Source: Ulva prolifera (lineage: Eukaryota; Chlorophyta; Ulvophyceae; Ulvales; Ulvaceae). From it: 64,000 nucleotides of DNA. Shown piece after piece: positions 11,353-25,582 of the stretch. The notes under the pieces are model-generated. The model did not search any database. It had not been told where the DNA came from and saw only the letters and a program-made list of their open reading frames with translations. Both the position numbers and the translations under genes were made by a program. Numbering within the stretch: position 1 is the stretch's first letter; each line of letters starts with the position of its first letter. The stretch lies in NCBI GenBank assembly GCA_023078555.1, contig CM041197.1:6159810-6223809 (forward strand), given 5' to 3'.

Positions 11353-14300
11353 TGCTTGCATTCTAGCTGTTGTGTAGTCCACGTTCTTCAAAAACTGTGT
11401 ACTTTCGGAGAAGACATGCATGGGAGGGCCTTTACACACCGCGCTCATTTCTTCATGTTGTATACATACATATCATGCCAATGTGTGTCAGATGGAAAAT
11501 TTTCATTGAGCTCGTGCCCGCGTGCATTCCTACCAGTGTGTAGACCACGATCTTCAAAAAATGTGTACTTTCGAAGCTGGCAGGCATGGGAGTACGTTAA
11601 CATTGGCGCACTCATTTCTACATGTTGTATACATAAATATCCTGTTAATGTGTGTCAGATATACTGATTTACATTGAGCCCATGCCTGCTTGCATTCTAG
11701 CTGTTGTGTAGTCCACGTTCTTCAAAAACTGTGTACTTTCGGAGAAGACATGCATGGGAGGGCCTTTACACACCGCGCTCATTTCTTCATGTTGTATACA
11801 AACATATCATGCCAATGTGTGTCAGATGGATAATTTTCATTGACCTCGTGCCCGCGTGCATTCCTACTAGTGTGTAGACCACGATCTTCAAAACCTGTGT
11901 ACTTTCGAAGCTGGCAGGCATGGGAGTACGTTTACATTGGCGCACTCATTTCTTCATGTTGTATACATAAATATCCTGTTAATGTGTGTCAGATATACTG
12001 ATTTACATTGAGCCCATGCCTGCTTACATTCTAGCTGTTGTGTAGTCCACGTTCTTCAAAAACTGTGTACTTTCGGAGAAGACATGCATGGGAGGGCCTT
12101 TACACACCGCGCTCATTTCTTCATGTTGTATACATACATATCATGCCAATGTGTGTCAGATGGAAAATTTTCATTGAGCTCGTGCCCGCGTGCATTCCTA
12201 CCAGTGTGTAGACCACGATCTTCAAAAAATGTGTACTTTCGAAGCTGGCAGGCATGGGAGTACGTTTACATTGGCGCGTTCATTTCTACATGTTGTATAC
12301 ATAAATATCCTGTTAATGTGCGTCAGATATACTGATTTACATTGAGCCCATGCCTGCTTGCATTCTAGCTGTTGTGCAGTCCACGTTCTTCAAAAACTGT
12401 GTACTTTCGGAGAAGACATGCATGGGAGGGCCTTTACACACCGCGCTCATTTCTTAATGTTGTATACATACATATCATGCCAATGTGTGTCAGATGGAAA
12501 ATTTTCATTGACCTCGTGCCCGCGTGCATTCCTACCAGTGTGTAGACCACGATCTTCAAAAAATGTGTACTTTCGAAGCTGGCAGGCATGGGAGTACGTT
12601 TACATTGGCGCGTTCATTTCTACATGTTGTATACATAAATATCCTGTTATTGTGTGTCAGATATACTGATTAACATTGAGCCCATGCCTGCTTGCATTCT
12701 AGCTGTTGTGTAGTCCACGTTCTTCAAAAACTGTGTACTTTCGGAGAAGACATGCATGGGAGGGCCTTTACACACCGCGCTCATTTCTTCATGTAGTATA
12801 CATACAAATCATGTCAATGTGTGTCAGATGGATAATTTTCATTGACCTCGTGCCCGCGTGCATTCCTACTAGTGTGTAGACCACGATCTTCAAAAACTGT
12901 GTACTTTCGAAGCTGGCAGGCATGGGAGTACGTTTACATTGGCGCGCTCATTTCTTCATGTTGTATACATAAATATCCTGTTAATGTGTGTCCGATATAC
13001 TGATTAACATTGAGCCTATGCCCGCGTGCATAATAAATGGTGTGTAGACCACAATCTTCAAAAACTGTGTACTTTCGGAGAAGACATGCATGGGAGGGCC
13101 TTTACACACCGCACTCATTTCTTCATGTTGTATACATACATATCATGCCAATGTGTGTCAGATGGATAATTTTCATTGACCTCGTGCCCGCGTGCATTCC
13201 TACTAGTGTGTAGACCACGATCTTCAAAAAATGTGTACTTTCGAAGCTAGCAGGCATGGGAGTACGTTTACATTGGCGCGCTCATTTCTTCATGTTGTAT
13301 ACATAAATATCTTGTTAATGTGTGTCCGATATACTGATTAACATTGAGCCCATGCCCGCGTGCATAATAAATGGTGTGTAGACCACAATCTTCAAAAACT
13401 GTGTACTTTCGAAGCTGGCAGGCATGGGAGTACGTTTACACTGGCGCGCTCATTTCTTCATGTTGTATACATAAATATCCTGTTATTGTGTGTCAGATAT
13501 ACTGATTTACATTGAGCCCATGCATGCTTGCATTCTAGCTGTTGTGTAGTCCACGTTCTTCAAAAACTGTGTACTTTCGGAGAAGACATGCATGGGAGGG
13601 CCTTTACACACCGCGCTCATTTCTTCATGTTGTATACATACATATCATGCCAATGTGTGTCAGATGGATAATTTTCATTGACCTCGTGCCCGCGTGCATT
13701 CCTACTAGTGTGTAGACCACGATCTTCAAAAACTGTGTACTTTCGAAGCTAGCAGGCATGGGAGTACGTTTACATTGGCGCGCTCATTTCTTCATGTTGT
13801 ATACATAAATATCTTGTTAATGTGTGTCCGATATACTGATTAACATTGAGCCCATGCCCGCGTGCATAATAAATGGTGTGTAGACCACAATCTTCAAAAA
13901 CTGTGTACTTTCGAAGCTGGCAGGCATGGGAGTACGTTTACACTGGCGCGCTCATTTCTTCATGTTGTATACATAAATATCCTGTTATTGTGTGTCAGAT
14001 ATACTGATTTACATTGAGCCCATGCATGCTTGCATTCTAGCTGTTGTGTAGTCCACGTTCTTCAAAAACTGTGTACTTTCGGAGAAGACATGCATGGGAG
14101 GGCCTTTACACACCGCGCTCATTTCTTCATGTTGTATACATACATATCATGCCAATGTGTGTCAGATGGAAAATTTTCATTGACCTCGTGCCCGCGTGCA
14201 TTCCTACCAGTGTGTAGACCACGATCTTCAAAAAATGTGTACTTTCGAAGCTGGCAGGCATGGGAGTACGTTTACATTGGCGCGTTCATTTCTACATGTT

Positions 14301-14925
14301 GTATACATAAATATCCTGTTAATGTGCGTCAGATATACTGATTTACATTGAGCCCATGCCTGCTTGCATTCTAGCTGTTGTGCAGTCCACGTTCTTCAAA
14401 AACTGTGTACTTTCGGAGAAGACATGCATGGGAGGGCCTTTACACACCGCGCTCATTTCTTCATGTAGTATACATACATAACATGCCAATGTGTGTCAGA
14501 TGGATAATTTTCATTGACCTCGTGCCCGCGTGCATTCCTACTAGTGTGTAGACCACGTTCTGCGAAAACTGTGTACTTTCGAAGCAGGCAGGCCTGGGAG
14601 TACCTTTACATCGACGCGCTCATTTCTACATGTTGTATACATACATATAATGTTAATGTGTGTCATATATACTGATTTACATTGAGCTCATGCCTGCTTC
14701 CATTCTAGCTGTTGTGTAGTCCACGTTCTTCAAAAACTGTGTACTTTCGGAGAAGACATGCATGGGAGGGCCTTTACACACCGCGCTCATTTCTTCATGT
14801 TGTATACATACATATCATGCCAATGTGTGTCAGATGGAAAATTTTCATTGACCTCGTGCCCGCGTGCATTCCTACCAGTGTGTAGACCACGATCTTCAAA
14901 AAATGTGTACTTTCGAAGCTGGCAG
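11353..14925. repeat. Higher-order repeat block of about 3.57 kb, copy 1 (partner at +5,682 bp)
   Basis: This stretch matches 17035-20607 nearly base for base at an offset of 5,682 bp (34 monomers). The pair shares private variants, for example gtatacaaacatatc near 11795 and 17477 and cctgcttacattc near 12021 and 17703. At least one difference exists (aaaactgtg near 13729 against aaaaaatgtg in the partner). Upstream of 11350 the two diverge at several positions, so the left limit is approximate. Confidence 0.8.
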
Positions 14926-17034
14926 GCATGGGAGTACGTTTATATTGGCGCGTTCATTTCTACATGTTGTATACATAAATATCCTGTTATTGTGTGTCAG
15001 ATATACTGATTTACATTGAGCCCATGCGTGCTTGCATTCTAGCTGTTGTGTAGTCCACGTTCTTCAAAAACTGTGTACTTTCGGAGAAGACATGCATGGG
15101 AGGGCCTTTACACACCGCGCTCATTTCTTCATGTAGTATACATACATATCATGTCAATGTGTGTCAGATGGATAATTTTCATTGACCTCGTGCCCGCGTG
15201 CATTCCTACTAGTGTGTAGACCACGATCTTCAAAAACTGTGTACTTTCGAAGCTGGCAGGCATGGGAGTACGTTTACATTGGCGCACTCATTTCTTCATG
15301 TTGTATACATAAATATCCTGTTAATGTGTGTCAGATATACTGATTTACATTGAGCCCATGCCTGCTTGCATTCTAGCTGTTGTGTAGTCCACGTTCTTCA
15401 AACACTGTGTACTTTCGGAGAAGACATGCATGGGAGGGCCTTTACACACCGCGCTCATTTCTTCATGTTGTATACATACATATCACGCCAATGTGTGTCA
15501 GATGGATAATTTTCATTGACCTCGTGCCCGCGTGCATTCCTGCTAGTGTGTAGACCACGATCTTAAAAAAATGTGTACTTTCGAAGCTAGCAGGCATGGG
15601 AGTACGTTTACATTGGCGCGCTCATTTCTTCATGTTGTATACATAAATATCCTGTTAATGTGTGTCCGATATACTGATTAACATTGAGCCCATGCCCGCG
15701 TGCATAATAAATGGTGTGTAGACCACAATCTTCAAAAATTGTGTACTTTCGAAGCTGGATGGCATGGGAGTACGTTTACACTGGCGCGCTCATTTCTTCA
15801 TGTTTTATACATAAATATCCTGTTATTGTGTGTCAGATATACTGATTTACATTGAGCCCATGCCTGCTTGCATTCTAGCTGTTGTGTAGTCCACGTTCTT
15901 CAAAAACGGTGTACTTTCGGAGAAGACATGCATGGGAGGGACTTTACACACCGCACTCATTTCTTCATGTTGTATACATACATATCATGTCAATGTGTGT
16001 CAGATGGATAATTTTCATTGACCTCGTGCCCGCGTGCATTCCTACTAGTGTGTAGACCACGATCTTCAAAAACTGTGTACTTTCGAAGCTGGCAGGCATG
16101 GGAGTACGTTTACACTGGCGCGCTCATTTCTTCATGTTGTATACATAAATATCCTGTTATTGTGTGTCAGATATACTGATTTACATTGAGCCCATGCCTG
16201 CTTGCATTCTAGCTGTTGTGTAGTCCACGTTCTTCAAAAACTGTGTACTTTCGGAGAAGACATGCATGGGAGGGCCTTTACACACCGCGCTCATTTCTTC
16301 ATGTTGTATACATACACATCATGCCAATGTGTGTCAGATGGATAATTTTCATTGACCTCGTGCCCGCGTGCATTCCTACTAGTGTGTAGACCACGATCTT
16401 CAAAAACTGTGTACTTTCGAAGCTGGCAGGCATGGGAGTACGTTTACATTGGCGCACTCATTTCTTCATGTTGTATACATAAATATCCTGTTAATGTGTG
16501 TCAGATATACTGATTTACATTGAGCCCATGCCTGCTTGCATTCTAGCTGTTGTGTAGTCCACGTTCTTCAAACACTGTGTACTTTCGGAGAAGACATGCA
16601 TGGGAGGGCCTTTACACACCGCGCTCATTTCTTCATGTTGTATACATACATATCACGCCAATGTGTGTCAGATGGATAATTTTCATTGACCTCGTGCCCG
16701 CGTGCATTCCTGCTAGTGTGTAGACCACGATCTTAAAAAAATGTGTACTTTCGAAGCTAGCAGGCATGGGAGTACGTTTACATTGGCGCGCTCATTTCTT
16801 CATGTTGTATACATAAATATCCTGTTAATGTGTGTCCGATATACTGATTAACATTGAGCCCATGCCCGCGTGCATAATAAATGGTGTGTAGACCACAATC
16901 TTCAAAAATTGTGTACTTTCGAAGCTGGATGGCATGGGAGTACGTTTACACTGGCGCGCTCATTTCTTCATGTTTTATACATAAATATCCTGTTATTGTG
17001 TGTCAGATATACTGATTTACATTGAGCCCATGCC

Positions 17035-20000
17035 TGCTTGCATTCTAGCTGTTGTGTAGTCCACGTTCTTCAAAAACTGTGTACTTTCGGAGAAGACATG
17101 CATGGGAGGGCCTTTACACACCGCGCTCATTTCTTCATGTTGTATACATACATATCATGCCAATGTGTGTCAGATGGAAAATTTTCATTGAGCTCGTGCC
17201 CGCGTGCATTCCTACCAGTGTGTAGACCACGATCTTCAAAAAATGTGTACTTTCGAAGCTGGCAGGCATGGGAGTACGTTAACATTGGCGCACTCATTTC
17301 TACATGTTGTATACATAAATATCCTGTTAATGTGTGTCAGATATACTGATTTACATTGAGCCCATGCCTGCTTGCATTCTAGCTGTTGTGTAGTCCACGT
17401 TCTTCAAAAACTGTGTACTTTCGGAGAAGACATGCATGGGAGGGCCTTTACACACCGCGCTCATTTCTTCATGTTGTATACAAACATATCATGCCAATGT
17501 GTGTCAGATGGATAATTTTCATTGACCTCGTGCCCGCGTGCATTCCTACTAGTGTGTAGACCACGATCTTCAAAACCTGTGTACTTTCGAAGCTGGCAGG
17601 CATGGGAGTACGTTTACATTGGCGCACTCATTTCTTCATGTTGTATACATAAATATCCTGTTAATGTGTGTCAGATATACTGATTTACATTGAGCCCATG
17701 CCTGCTTACATTCTAGCTGTTGTGTAGTCCACGTTCTTCAAAAACTGTGTACTTTCGGAGAAGACATGCATGGGAGGGCCTTTACACACCGCGCTCATTT
17801 CTTCATGTTGTATACATACATATCATGCCAATGTGTGTCAGATGGAAAATTTTCATTGAGCTCGTGCCCGCGTGCATTCCTACCAGTGTGTAGACCACGA
17901 TCTTCAAAAAATGTGTACTTTCGAAGCTGGCAGGCATGGGAGTACGTTTACATTGGCGCGTTCATTTCTACATGTTGTATACATAAATATCCTGTTAATG
18001 TGCGTCAGATATACTGATTTACATTGAGCCCATGCCTGCTTGCATTCTAGCTGTTGTGCAGTCCACGTTCTTCAAAAACTGTGTACTTTCGGAGAAGACA
18101 TGCATGGGAGGGCCTTTACACACCGCGCTCATTTCTTAATGTTGTATACATACATATCATGCCAATGTGTGTCAGATGGAAAATTTTCATTGACCTCGTG
18201 CCCGCGTGCATTCCTACCAGTGTGTAGACCACGATCTTCAAAAAATGTGTACTTTCGAAGCTGGCAGGCATGGGAGTACGTTTACATTGGCGCGTTCATT
18301 TCTACATGTTGTATACATAAATATCCTGTTATTGTGTGTCAGATATACTGATTAACATTGAGCCCATGCCTGCTTGCATTCTAGCTGTTGTGTAGTCCAC
18401 GTTCTTCAAAAACTGTGTACTTTCGGAGAAGACATGCATGGGAGGGCCTTTACACACCGCGCTCATTTCTTCATGTAGTATACATACAAATCATGTCAAT
18501 GTGTGTCAGATGGATAATTTTCATTGACCTCGTGCCCGCGTGCATTCCTACTAGTGTGTAGACCACGATCTTCAAAAACTGTGTACTTTCGAAGCTGGCA
18601 GGCATGGGAGTACGTTTACATTGGCGCGCTCATTTCTTCATGTTGTATACATAAATATCCTGTTAATGTGTGTCCGATATACTGATTAACATTGAGCCTA
18701 TGCCCGCGTGCATAATAAATGGTGTGTAGACCACAATCTTCAAAAACTGTGTACTTTCGGAGAAGACATGCATGGGAGGGCCTTTACACACCGCACTCAT
18801 TTCTTCATGTTGTATACATACATATCATGCCAATGTGTGTCAGATGGATAATTTTCATTGACCTCGTGCCCGCGTGCATTCCTACTAGTGTGTAGACCAC
18901 GATCTTCAAAAAATGTGTACTTTCGAAGCTAGCAGGCATGGGAGTACGTTTACATTGGCGCGCTCATTTCTTCATGTTGTATACATAAATATCTTGTTAA
19001 TGTGTGTCCGATATACTGATTAACATTGAGCCCATGCCCGCGTGCATAATAAATGGTGTGTAGACCACAATCTTCAAAAACTGTGTACTTTCGAAGCTGG
19101 CAGGCATGGGAGTACGTTTACACTGGCGCGCTCATTTCTTCATGTTGTATACATAAATATCCTGTTATTGTGTGTCAGATATACTGATTTACATTGAGCC
19201 CATGCATGCTTGCATTCTAGCTGTTGTGTAGTCCACGTTCTTCAAAAACTGTGTACTTTCGGAGAAGACATGCATGGGAGGGCCTTTACACACCGCGCTC
19301 ATTTCTTCATGTTGTATACATACATATCATGCCAATGTGTGTCAGATGGATAATTTTCATTGACCTCGTGCCCGCGTGCATTCCTACTAGTGTGTAGACC
19401 ACGATCTTCAAAAAATGTGTACTTTCGAAGCTAGCAGGCATGGGAGTACGTTTACATTGGCGCGCTCATTTCTTCATGTTGTATACATAAATATCTTGTT
19501 AATGTGTGTCCGATATACTGATTAACATTGAGCCCATGCCCGCGTGCATAATAAATGGTGTGTAGACCACAATCTTCAAAAACTGTGTACTTTCGAAGCT
19601 GGCAGGCATGGGAGTACGTTTACACTGGCGCGCTCATTTCTTCATGTTGTATACATAAATATCCTGTTATTGTGTGTCAGATATACTGATTTACATTGAG
19701 CCCATGCATGCTTGCATTCTAGCTGTTGTGTAGTCCACGTTCTTCAAAAACTGTGTACTTTCGGAGAAGACATGCATGGGAGGGCCTTTACACACCGCGC
19801 TCATTTCTTCATGTTGTATACATACATATCATGCCAATGTGTGTCAGATGGAAAATTTTCATTGACCTCGTGCCCGCGTGCATTCCTACCAGTGTGTAGA
19901 CCACGATCTTCAAAAAATGTGTACTTTCGAAGCTGGCAGGCATGGGAGTACGTTTACATTGGCGCGTTCATTTCTACATGTTGTATACATAAATATCCTG

Positions 20001-20607
20001 TTAATGTGCGTCAGATATACTGATTTACATTGAGCCCATGCCTGCTTGCATTCTAGCTGTTGTGCAGTCCACGTTCTTCAAAAACTGTGTACTTTCGGAG
20101 AAGACATGCATGGGAGGGCCTTTACACACCGCGCTCATTTCTTCATGTAGTATACATACATAACATGCCAATGTGTGTCAGATGGATAATTTTCATTGAC
20201 CTCGTGCCCGCGTGCATTCCTACTAGTGTGTAGACCACGTTCTGCGAAAACTGTGTACTTTCGAAGCAGGCAGGCCTGGGAGTACCTTTACATCGACGCG
20301 CTCATTTCTACATGTTGTATACATACATATAATGTTAATGTGTGTCATATATACTGATTTACATTGAGCTCATGCCTGCTTCCATTCTAGCTGTTGTGTA
20401 GTCCACGTTCTTCAAAAACTGTGTACTTTCGGAGAAGACATGCATGGGAGGGCCTTTACACACCGCGCTCATTTCTTCATGTTGTATACATACATATCAT
20501 GCCAATGTGTGTCAGATGGAAAATTTTCATTGACCTCGTGCCCGCGTGCATTCCTACCAGTGTGTAGACCACGATCTTCAAAAAATGTGTACTTTCGAAG
20601 CTGGCAG
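17035..20607. repeat. Higher-order repeat block of about 3.57 kb, copy 2, ending at a recombination junction
   Basis: Partner of 11353-14925. It stops matching at 20608-20616, where a class 2 monomer switches to class 1 sequence within the shared nine bases gcatgggag. Sequence after that point matches 17768 onward instead (offset 2,840 bp), which marks an unequal exchange. Confidence 0.8.
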
Positions 20608-22650
20608 GCATGGGAGGGCCTTTACACACCGCGCTCATTTCTTCATGTTGTATACATACATATCATGCCAATGTGTGTCAGATGGAAAATTTTCATTGAG
20701 CTCGTGCCCGCGTGCATTCCTACCAGTGTGTAGACCACGATCTTCAAAAAATGTGTACTTTCGAAGCTGGCAGGCATGGGAGTACGTTTACATTGGCGCG
20801 TTCATTTCTACATGTTGTATACATAAATATCCTGTTAATGTGCGTCAGATATACTGATTTACATTGAGCCCATGCCTGCTTGCATTCTAGCTGTTGTGCA
20901 GTCCACGTTCTTCAAAAACTGTGTACTTTCGGAGAAGACATGCATGGGAGGGCCTTTACACACCGCGCTCATTTCTTAATGTTGTATACATACATATCAT
21001 GCCAATGTGTGTCAGATGGAAAATTTTCATTGACCTCGTGCCCGCGTGCATTCCTACCAGTGTGTAGACCACGATCTTCAAAAAATGTGTACTTTCGAAG
21101 CTGGCAGGCATGGGAGTACGTTTACATTGGCGCGTTCATTTCTACATGTTGTATACATAAATATCCTGTTATTGTGTGTCAGATATACTGATTAACATTG
21201 AGCCCATGCCTGCTTGCATTCTAGCTGTTGTGTAGTCCACGTTCTTCAAAAACTGTGTACTTTCGGAGAAGACATGCATGGGAGGGCCTTTACACACCGC
21301 GCTCATTTCTTCATGTAGTATACATACAAATCATGTCAATGTGTGTCAGATGGATAATTTTCATTGACCTCGTGCCCGCGTGCATTCCTACTAGTGTGTA
21401 GACCACGATCTTCAAAAACTGTGTACTTTCGAAGCTGGCAGGCATGGGAGTACGTTTACATTGGCGCGCTCATTTCTTCATGTTGTATACATAAATATCC
21501 TGTTAATGTGTGTCCGATATACTGATTAACATTGAGCCTATGCCCGCGTGCATAATAAATGGTGTGTAGACCACAATCTTCAAAAACTGTGTACTTTCGG
21601 AGAAGACATGCATGGGAGGGCCTTTACACACCGCACTCATTTCTTCATGTTGTATACATACATATCATGCCAATGTGTGTCAGATGGATAATTTTCATTG
21701 ACCTCGTGCCCGCGTGCATTCCTACTAGTGTGTAGACCACGATCTTCAAAAAATGTGTACTTTCGAAGCTAGCAGGCATGGGAGTACGTTTACATTGGCG
21801 CGCTCATTTCTTCATGTTGTATACATAAATATCTTGTTAATGTGTGTCCGATATACTGATTAACATTGAGCCCATGCCCGCGTGCATAATAAATGGTGTG
21901 TAGACCACAATCTTCAAAAACTGTGTACTTTCGAAGCTGGCAGGCATGGGAGTACGTTTACACTGGCGCGCTCATTTCTTCATGTTGTATACATAAATAT
22001 CCTGTTATTGTGTGTCAGATATACTGATTTACATTGAGCCCATGCATGCTTGCATTCTAGCTGTTGTGTAGTCCACGTTCTTCAAAAACTGTGTACTTTC
22101 GGAGAAGACATGCATGGGAGGGCCTTTACACACCGCGCTCATTTCTTCATGTTGTATACATACATATCATGCCAATGTGTGTCAGATGGATAATTTTCAT
22201 TGACCTCGTGCCCGCGTGCATTCCTACTAGTGTGTAGACCACGATCTTCAAAAACTGTGTACTTTCGAAGCTAGCAGGCATGGGAGTACGTTTACATTGG
22301 CGCGCTCATTTCTTCATGTTGTATACATAAATATCTTGTTAATGTGTGTCCGATATACTGATTAACATTGAGCCCATGCCCGCGTGCATAATAAATGGTG
22401 TGTAGACCACAATCTTCAAAAACTGTGTACTTTCGAAGCTGGCAGGCATGGGAGTACGTTTACACTGGCGCGCTCATTTCTTCATGTTGTATACATAAAT
22501 ATCCTGTTATTGTGTGTCAGATATACTGATTTACATTGAGCCCATGCATGCTTGCATTCTAGCTGTTGTGTAGTCCACGTTCTTCAAAAACTGTGTACTT
22601 TCGGAGAAGACATGCATGGGAGGGCCTTTACACACCGCGCTCATTTCTTC
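20608..22650. repeat. Third copy of part of the higher-order block (offset 2,840 bp from 17768-19810)
   Basis: From the chimeric monomer onward this segment follows 17768-19810 and, equally, the first block at an offset of 8,522 bp, including the ttcttaatgttg variant near 20973 and 18133. Near 22650 the match ends where gttgtatac is replaced by gtagtatac. From there the sequence resumes the pattern found two monomers (about 334 bp) further along in the earlier copies, so a dimer appears to be missing here. Confidence 0.7.
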
Positions 22651-25050
22651 ATGTAGTATACATACATAACATGCCAATGTGTGTCAGATGGATAATTTTC
22701 ATTGACCTCGTGCCCGCGTGCATTCCTACTAGTGTGTAGACCACGTTCTGCGAAAACTGTGTACTTTCGAAGCAGGCAGGCCTGGGAGTACCTTTACATC
22801 GACGCGCTCATTTCTACATGTTGTATACATACATATAATGTTAATGTGTGTCATATATACTGATTTACATTGAGCTCATGCCTGCTTCCATTCTAGCTGT
22901 TGTGTAGTCCACGTTCTTCAAAAACTGTGTACTTTCGGAGAAGACATGCATGGGAGGGCCTTTACACACCGCGCTCATTTCTTCATGTTGTATACATACA
23001 TATCATGCCAATGTGTGTCAGATGGAAAATTTTCATTGACCTCGTGCCCGCGTGCATTCCTACCAGTGTGTAGACCACGATCTTCAAAAAATGTGTACTT
23101 TCGAAGCTGGCAGGCATGGGAGTACGTTTATATTGGCGCGTTCATTTCTACATGTTGTATACATAAATATCCTGTTATTGTGTGTCAGATATACTGATTT
23201 ACATTGAGCCCATGCGTGCTTGCATTCTAGCTGTTGTGTAGTCCACGTTCTTCAAAAACTGTGTACTTTCGGAGAAGACATGCATGGGAGGGCCTTTACA
23301 CACCGCGCTCATTTCTTCATGTAGTATACATACATATCATGTCAATGTGTGTCAGGTGGATAATTTTCATTGACCTCGTGCCCGCGTGCATTCCTACTAG
23401 TGTGTAGACCACGATCTTCAAAAACTGTGTACTTTCGAAGCTGGCAGGCATGGGAGTACGTTTACATTGGCGCACTCATTTCTTCATGTTGTATACATAA
23501 ATATCCTGTTAATGTGTGTCAGATATACTGATTTACATTGAGCCCATGCCTGCTTGCATTCTAGCTGTTGTGTAGTCCACGTTCTTCAAACACTGTGTAC
23601 TTTCGGAGAAGACATGCATGGGAGGGCCTTTACACACCGCGCTCATTTCTTCATGTTGTATACATACATATCACGCCAATGTGTGTCAGATGGATAATTT
23701 TCATTGACCTCGTGCCCGCGTGCATTCCTGCTAGTGTGTAGACCACGATCTTAAAAAAATGTGTACTTTCGAAGCTAGCAGGCATGGGAGTACGTTTACA
23801 TTGGCGCGCTCATTTCTTCATGTTGTATACATAAATATCCTGTTAATGTGTGTCCGATATACTGATTAACATTGAGCCCATGCCCGCGTGCATAATAAAT
23901 GGTGTGTAGACCACAATCTTCAAAAATTGTGTACTTTCGAAGCTGGATGGCATGGGAGTACGTTTACACTGGCGCGCTCATTTCTTCATGTTTTATACAT
24001 AAATATCCTGTTATTGTGTGTCAGATATACTGATTTACATTGAGCCCATGCCTGCTTGCATTCTAGCTGTTGTGTAGTCCACGTTCTTCAAAAACGGTGT
24101 ACTTTCGGAGAAGACATGCATGGGAGGGACTTTACACACCGCACTCATTTCTTCATGTTGTATACATACATATCATGTCAATGTGTGTCAGATGGATAAT
24201 TTTCATTGACCTCGTGCCCGCGTGCATTCCTACTAGTGTGTAGACCACGATCTTCAAAAACTGTGTACTTTCGAAGCTGGCAGGCATGGGAGTACGTTTA
24301 CACTGGCGCGCTCATTTCTTCATGTTGTATACATAAATATCCTGTTATTGTGTGTCAGATATACTGATTTACATTGAGCCCATGCCTGCTTGCATTCTAG
24401 CTGTTGTGTAGTCCACGTTCTTCAAAAACTGTGTACTTTCGGAGAAGACATGCATGGGAGGGCCTTTACACACCGCGCTCATTTCTTCATGTTGTATACA
24501 TACACATCATGCCAATGTGTGTCAGATGGATAATTTTCATTGACCTCGTGCCCGCGTGCATTCCTACTAGTGTGTAGACCACGATCTTCAAAAACTGTGT
24601 ACTTTCGAAGCTGGCAGGCATGGGAGTACGTTTACATTGGCGCACTCATTTCTTCATGTTGTATACATAAATATCCTGTTAATGTGTGTCAGATATACTG
24701 ATTTACATTGAGCCCATGCCTGCTTGCATTCTAGCTGTTGTGTAGTCCACGTTCTTCAAGAACTGTGTACTTTCGGAGAAGACATGCATGGGAGGGCCTT
24801 TACACACCGCGCTCATTTCTTCATGTTGTATACATACATATCATGCCAATGTGTGTCGGATGGATAATTTTCATTGACCTCGTGCCCGCGTGCATTCCTA
24901 CTAGTGTGTAGACCACGATCTTCAAAACCTGTGTACTTTCGAAGCTGGCAGGCATGGGAGTACGTTTACATTGGCGCACTCATTTCTTCATGTTGTATAC
25001 ATAAATATCCTGTTAATGTGTGTCAGATATACTGATTTACATTGAGCCCA
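22575..25050. repeat. Higher-order repeat block of about 2.48 kb, copy 1 (partner at +3,008 bp)
   Basis: The segment matches 25583-28058 at an offset of 3,008 bp (18 monomers), with shared private variants such as gtttatattggcgcgttc (near 23127 and 26135), a run of seven A in atcttaaaaaaatg, and ggagggactttacac. At least one difference is visible (gtcaggtgg near 23352 against gtcagatgg). Limits are approximate. Confidence 0.75.
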
Positions 25051-25582
25051 TGCCCGCGTGCATAATAAATGGTGTGTAGACCACAATCTTCAAAAACTGT
25101 GTACTTTCGAAGCTGGCAGGCATGGGAGTACGTTTACACTGGCGCGCTCATTTCTTCATGTTGTATACATAAATATCCTGTTATTGTGTGTCAGATATAC
25201 TGATTTACATTGAGCCCATGCATGCTTGCATTCTAGCTGTTGTGTAGTCCACGTTCTTCAAAAACTGTGTACTTTCGGAGAAGACATGCATGGGAGGGCC
25301 TTTACACACCGCGCTCATTTCTTCATGTTGTATACATACATATCATGCCAATGTGTGTCAGATGGAAAATTTTCATTGACCTCGTGCCCGCGTGCATTCC
25401 TACCAGTGTGTAGACCACGATCTTCAAAAAATGTGTACTTTCGAAGCTGGCAGGCATGGGAGTACGTTTACATTGGCGCGTTCATTTCTACATGTTGTAT
25501 ACATAAATATCCTGTTAATGTGCGTCAGATATACTGATTTACATTGAGCCCATGCCTGCTTGCATTCTAGCTGTTGTGCAGT

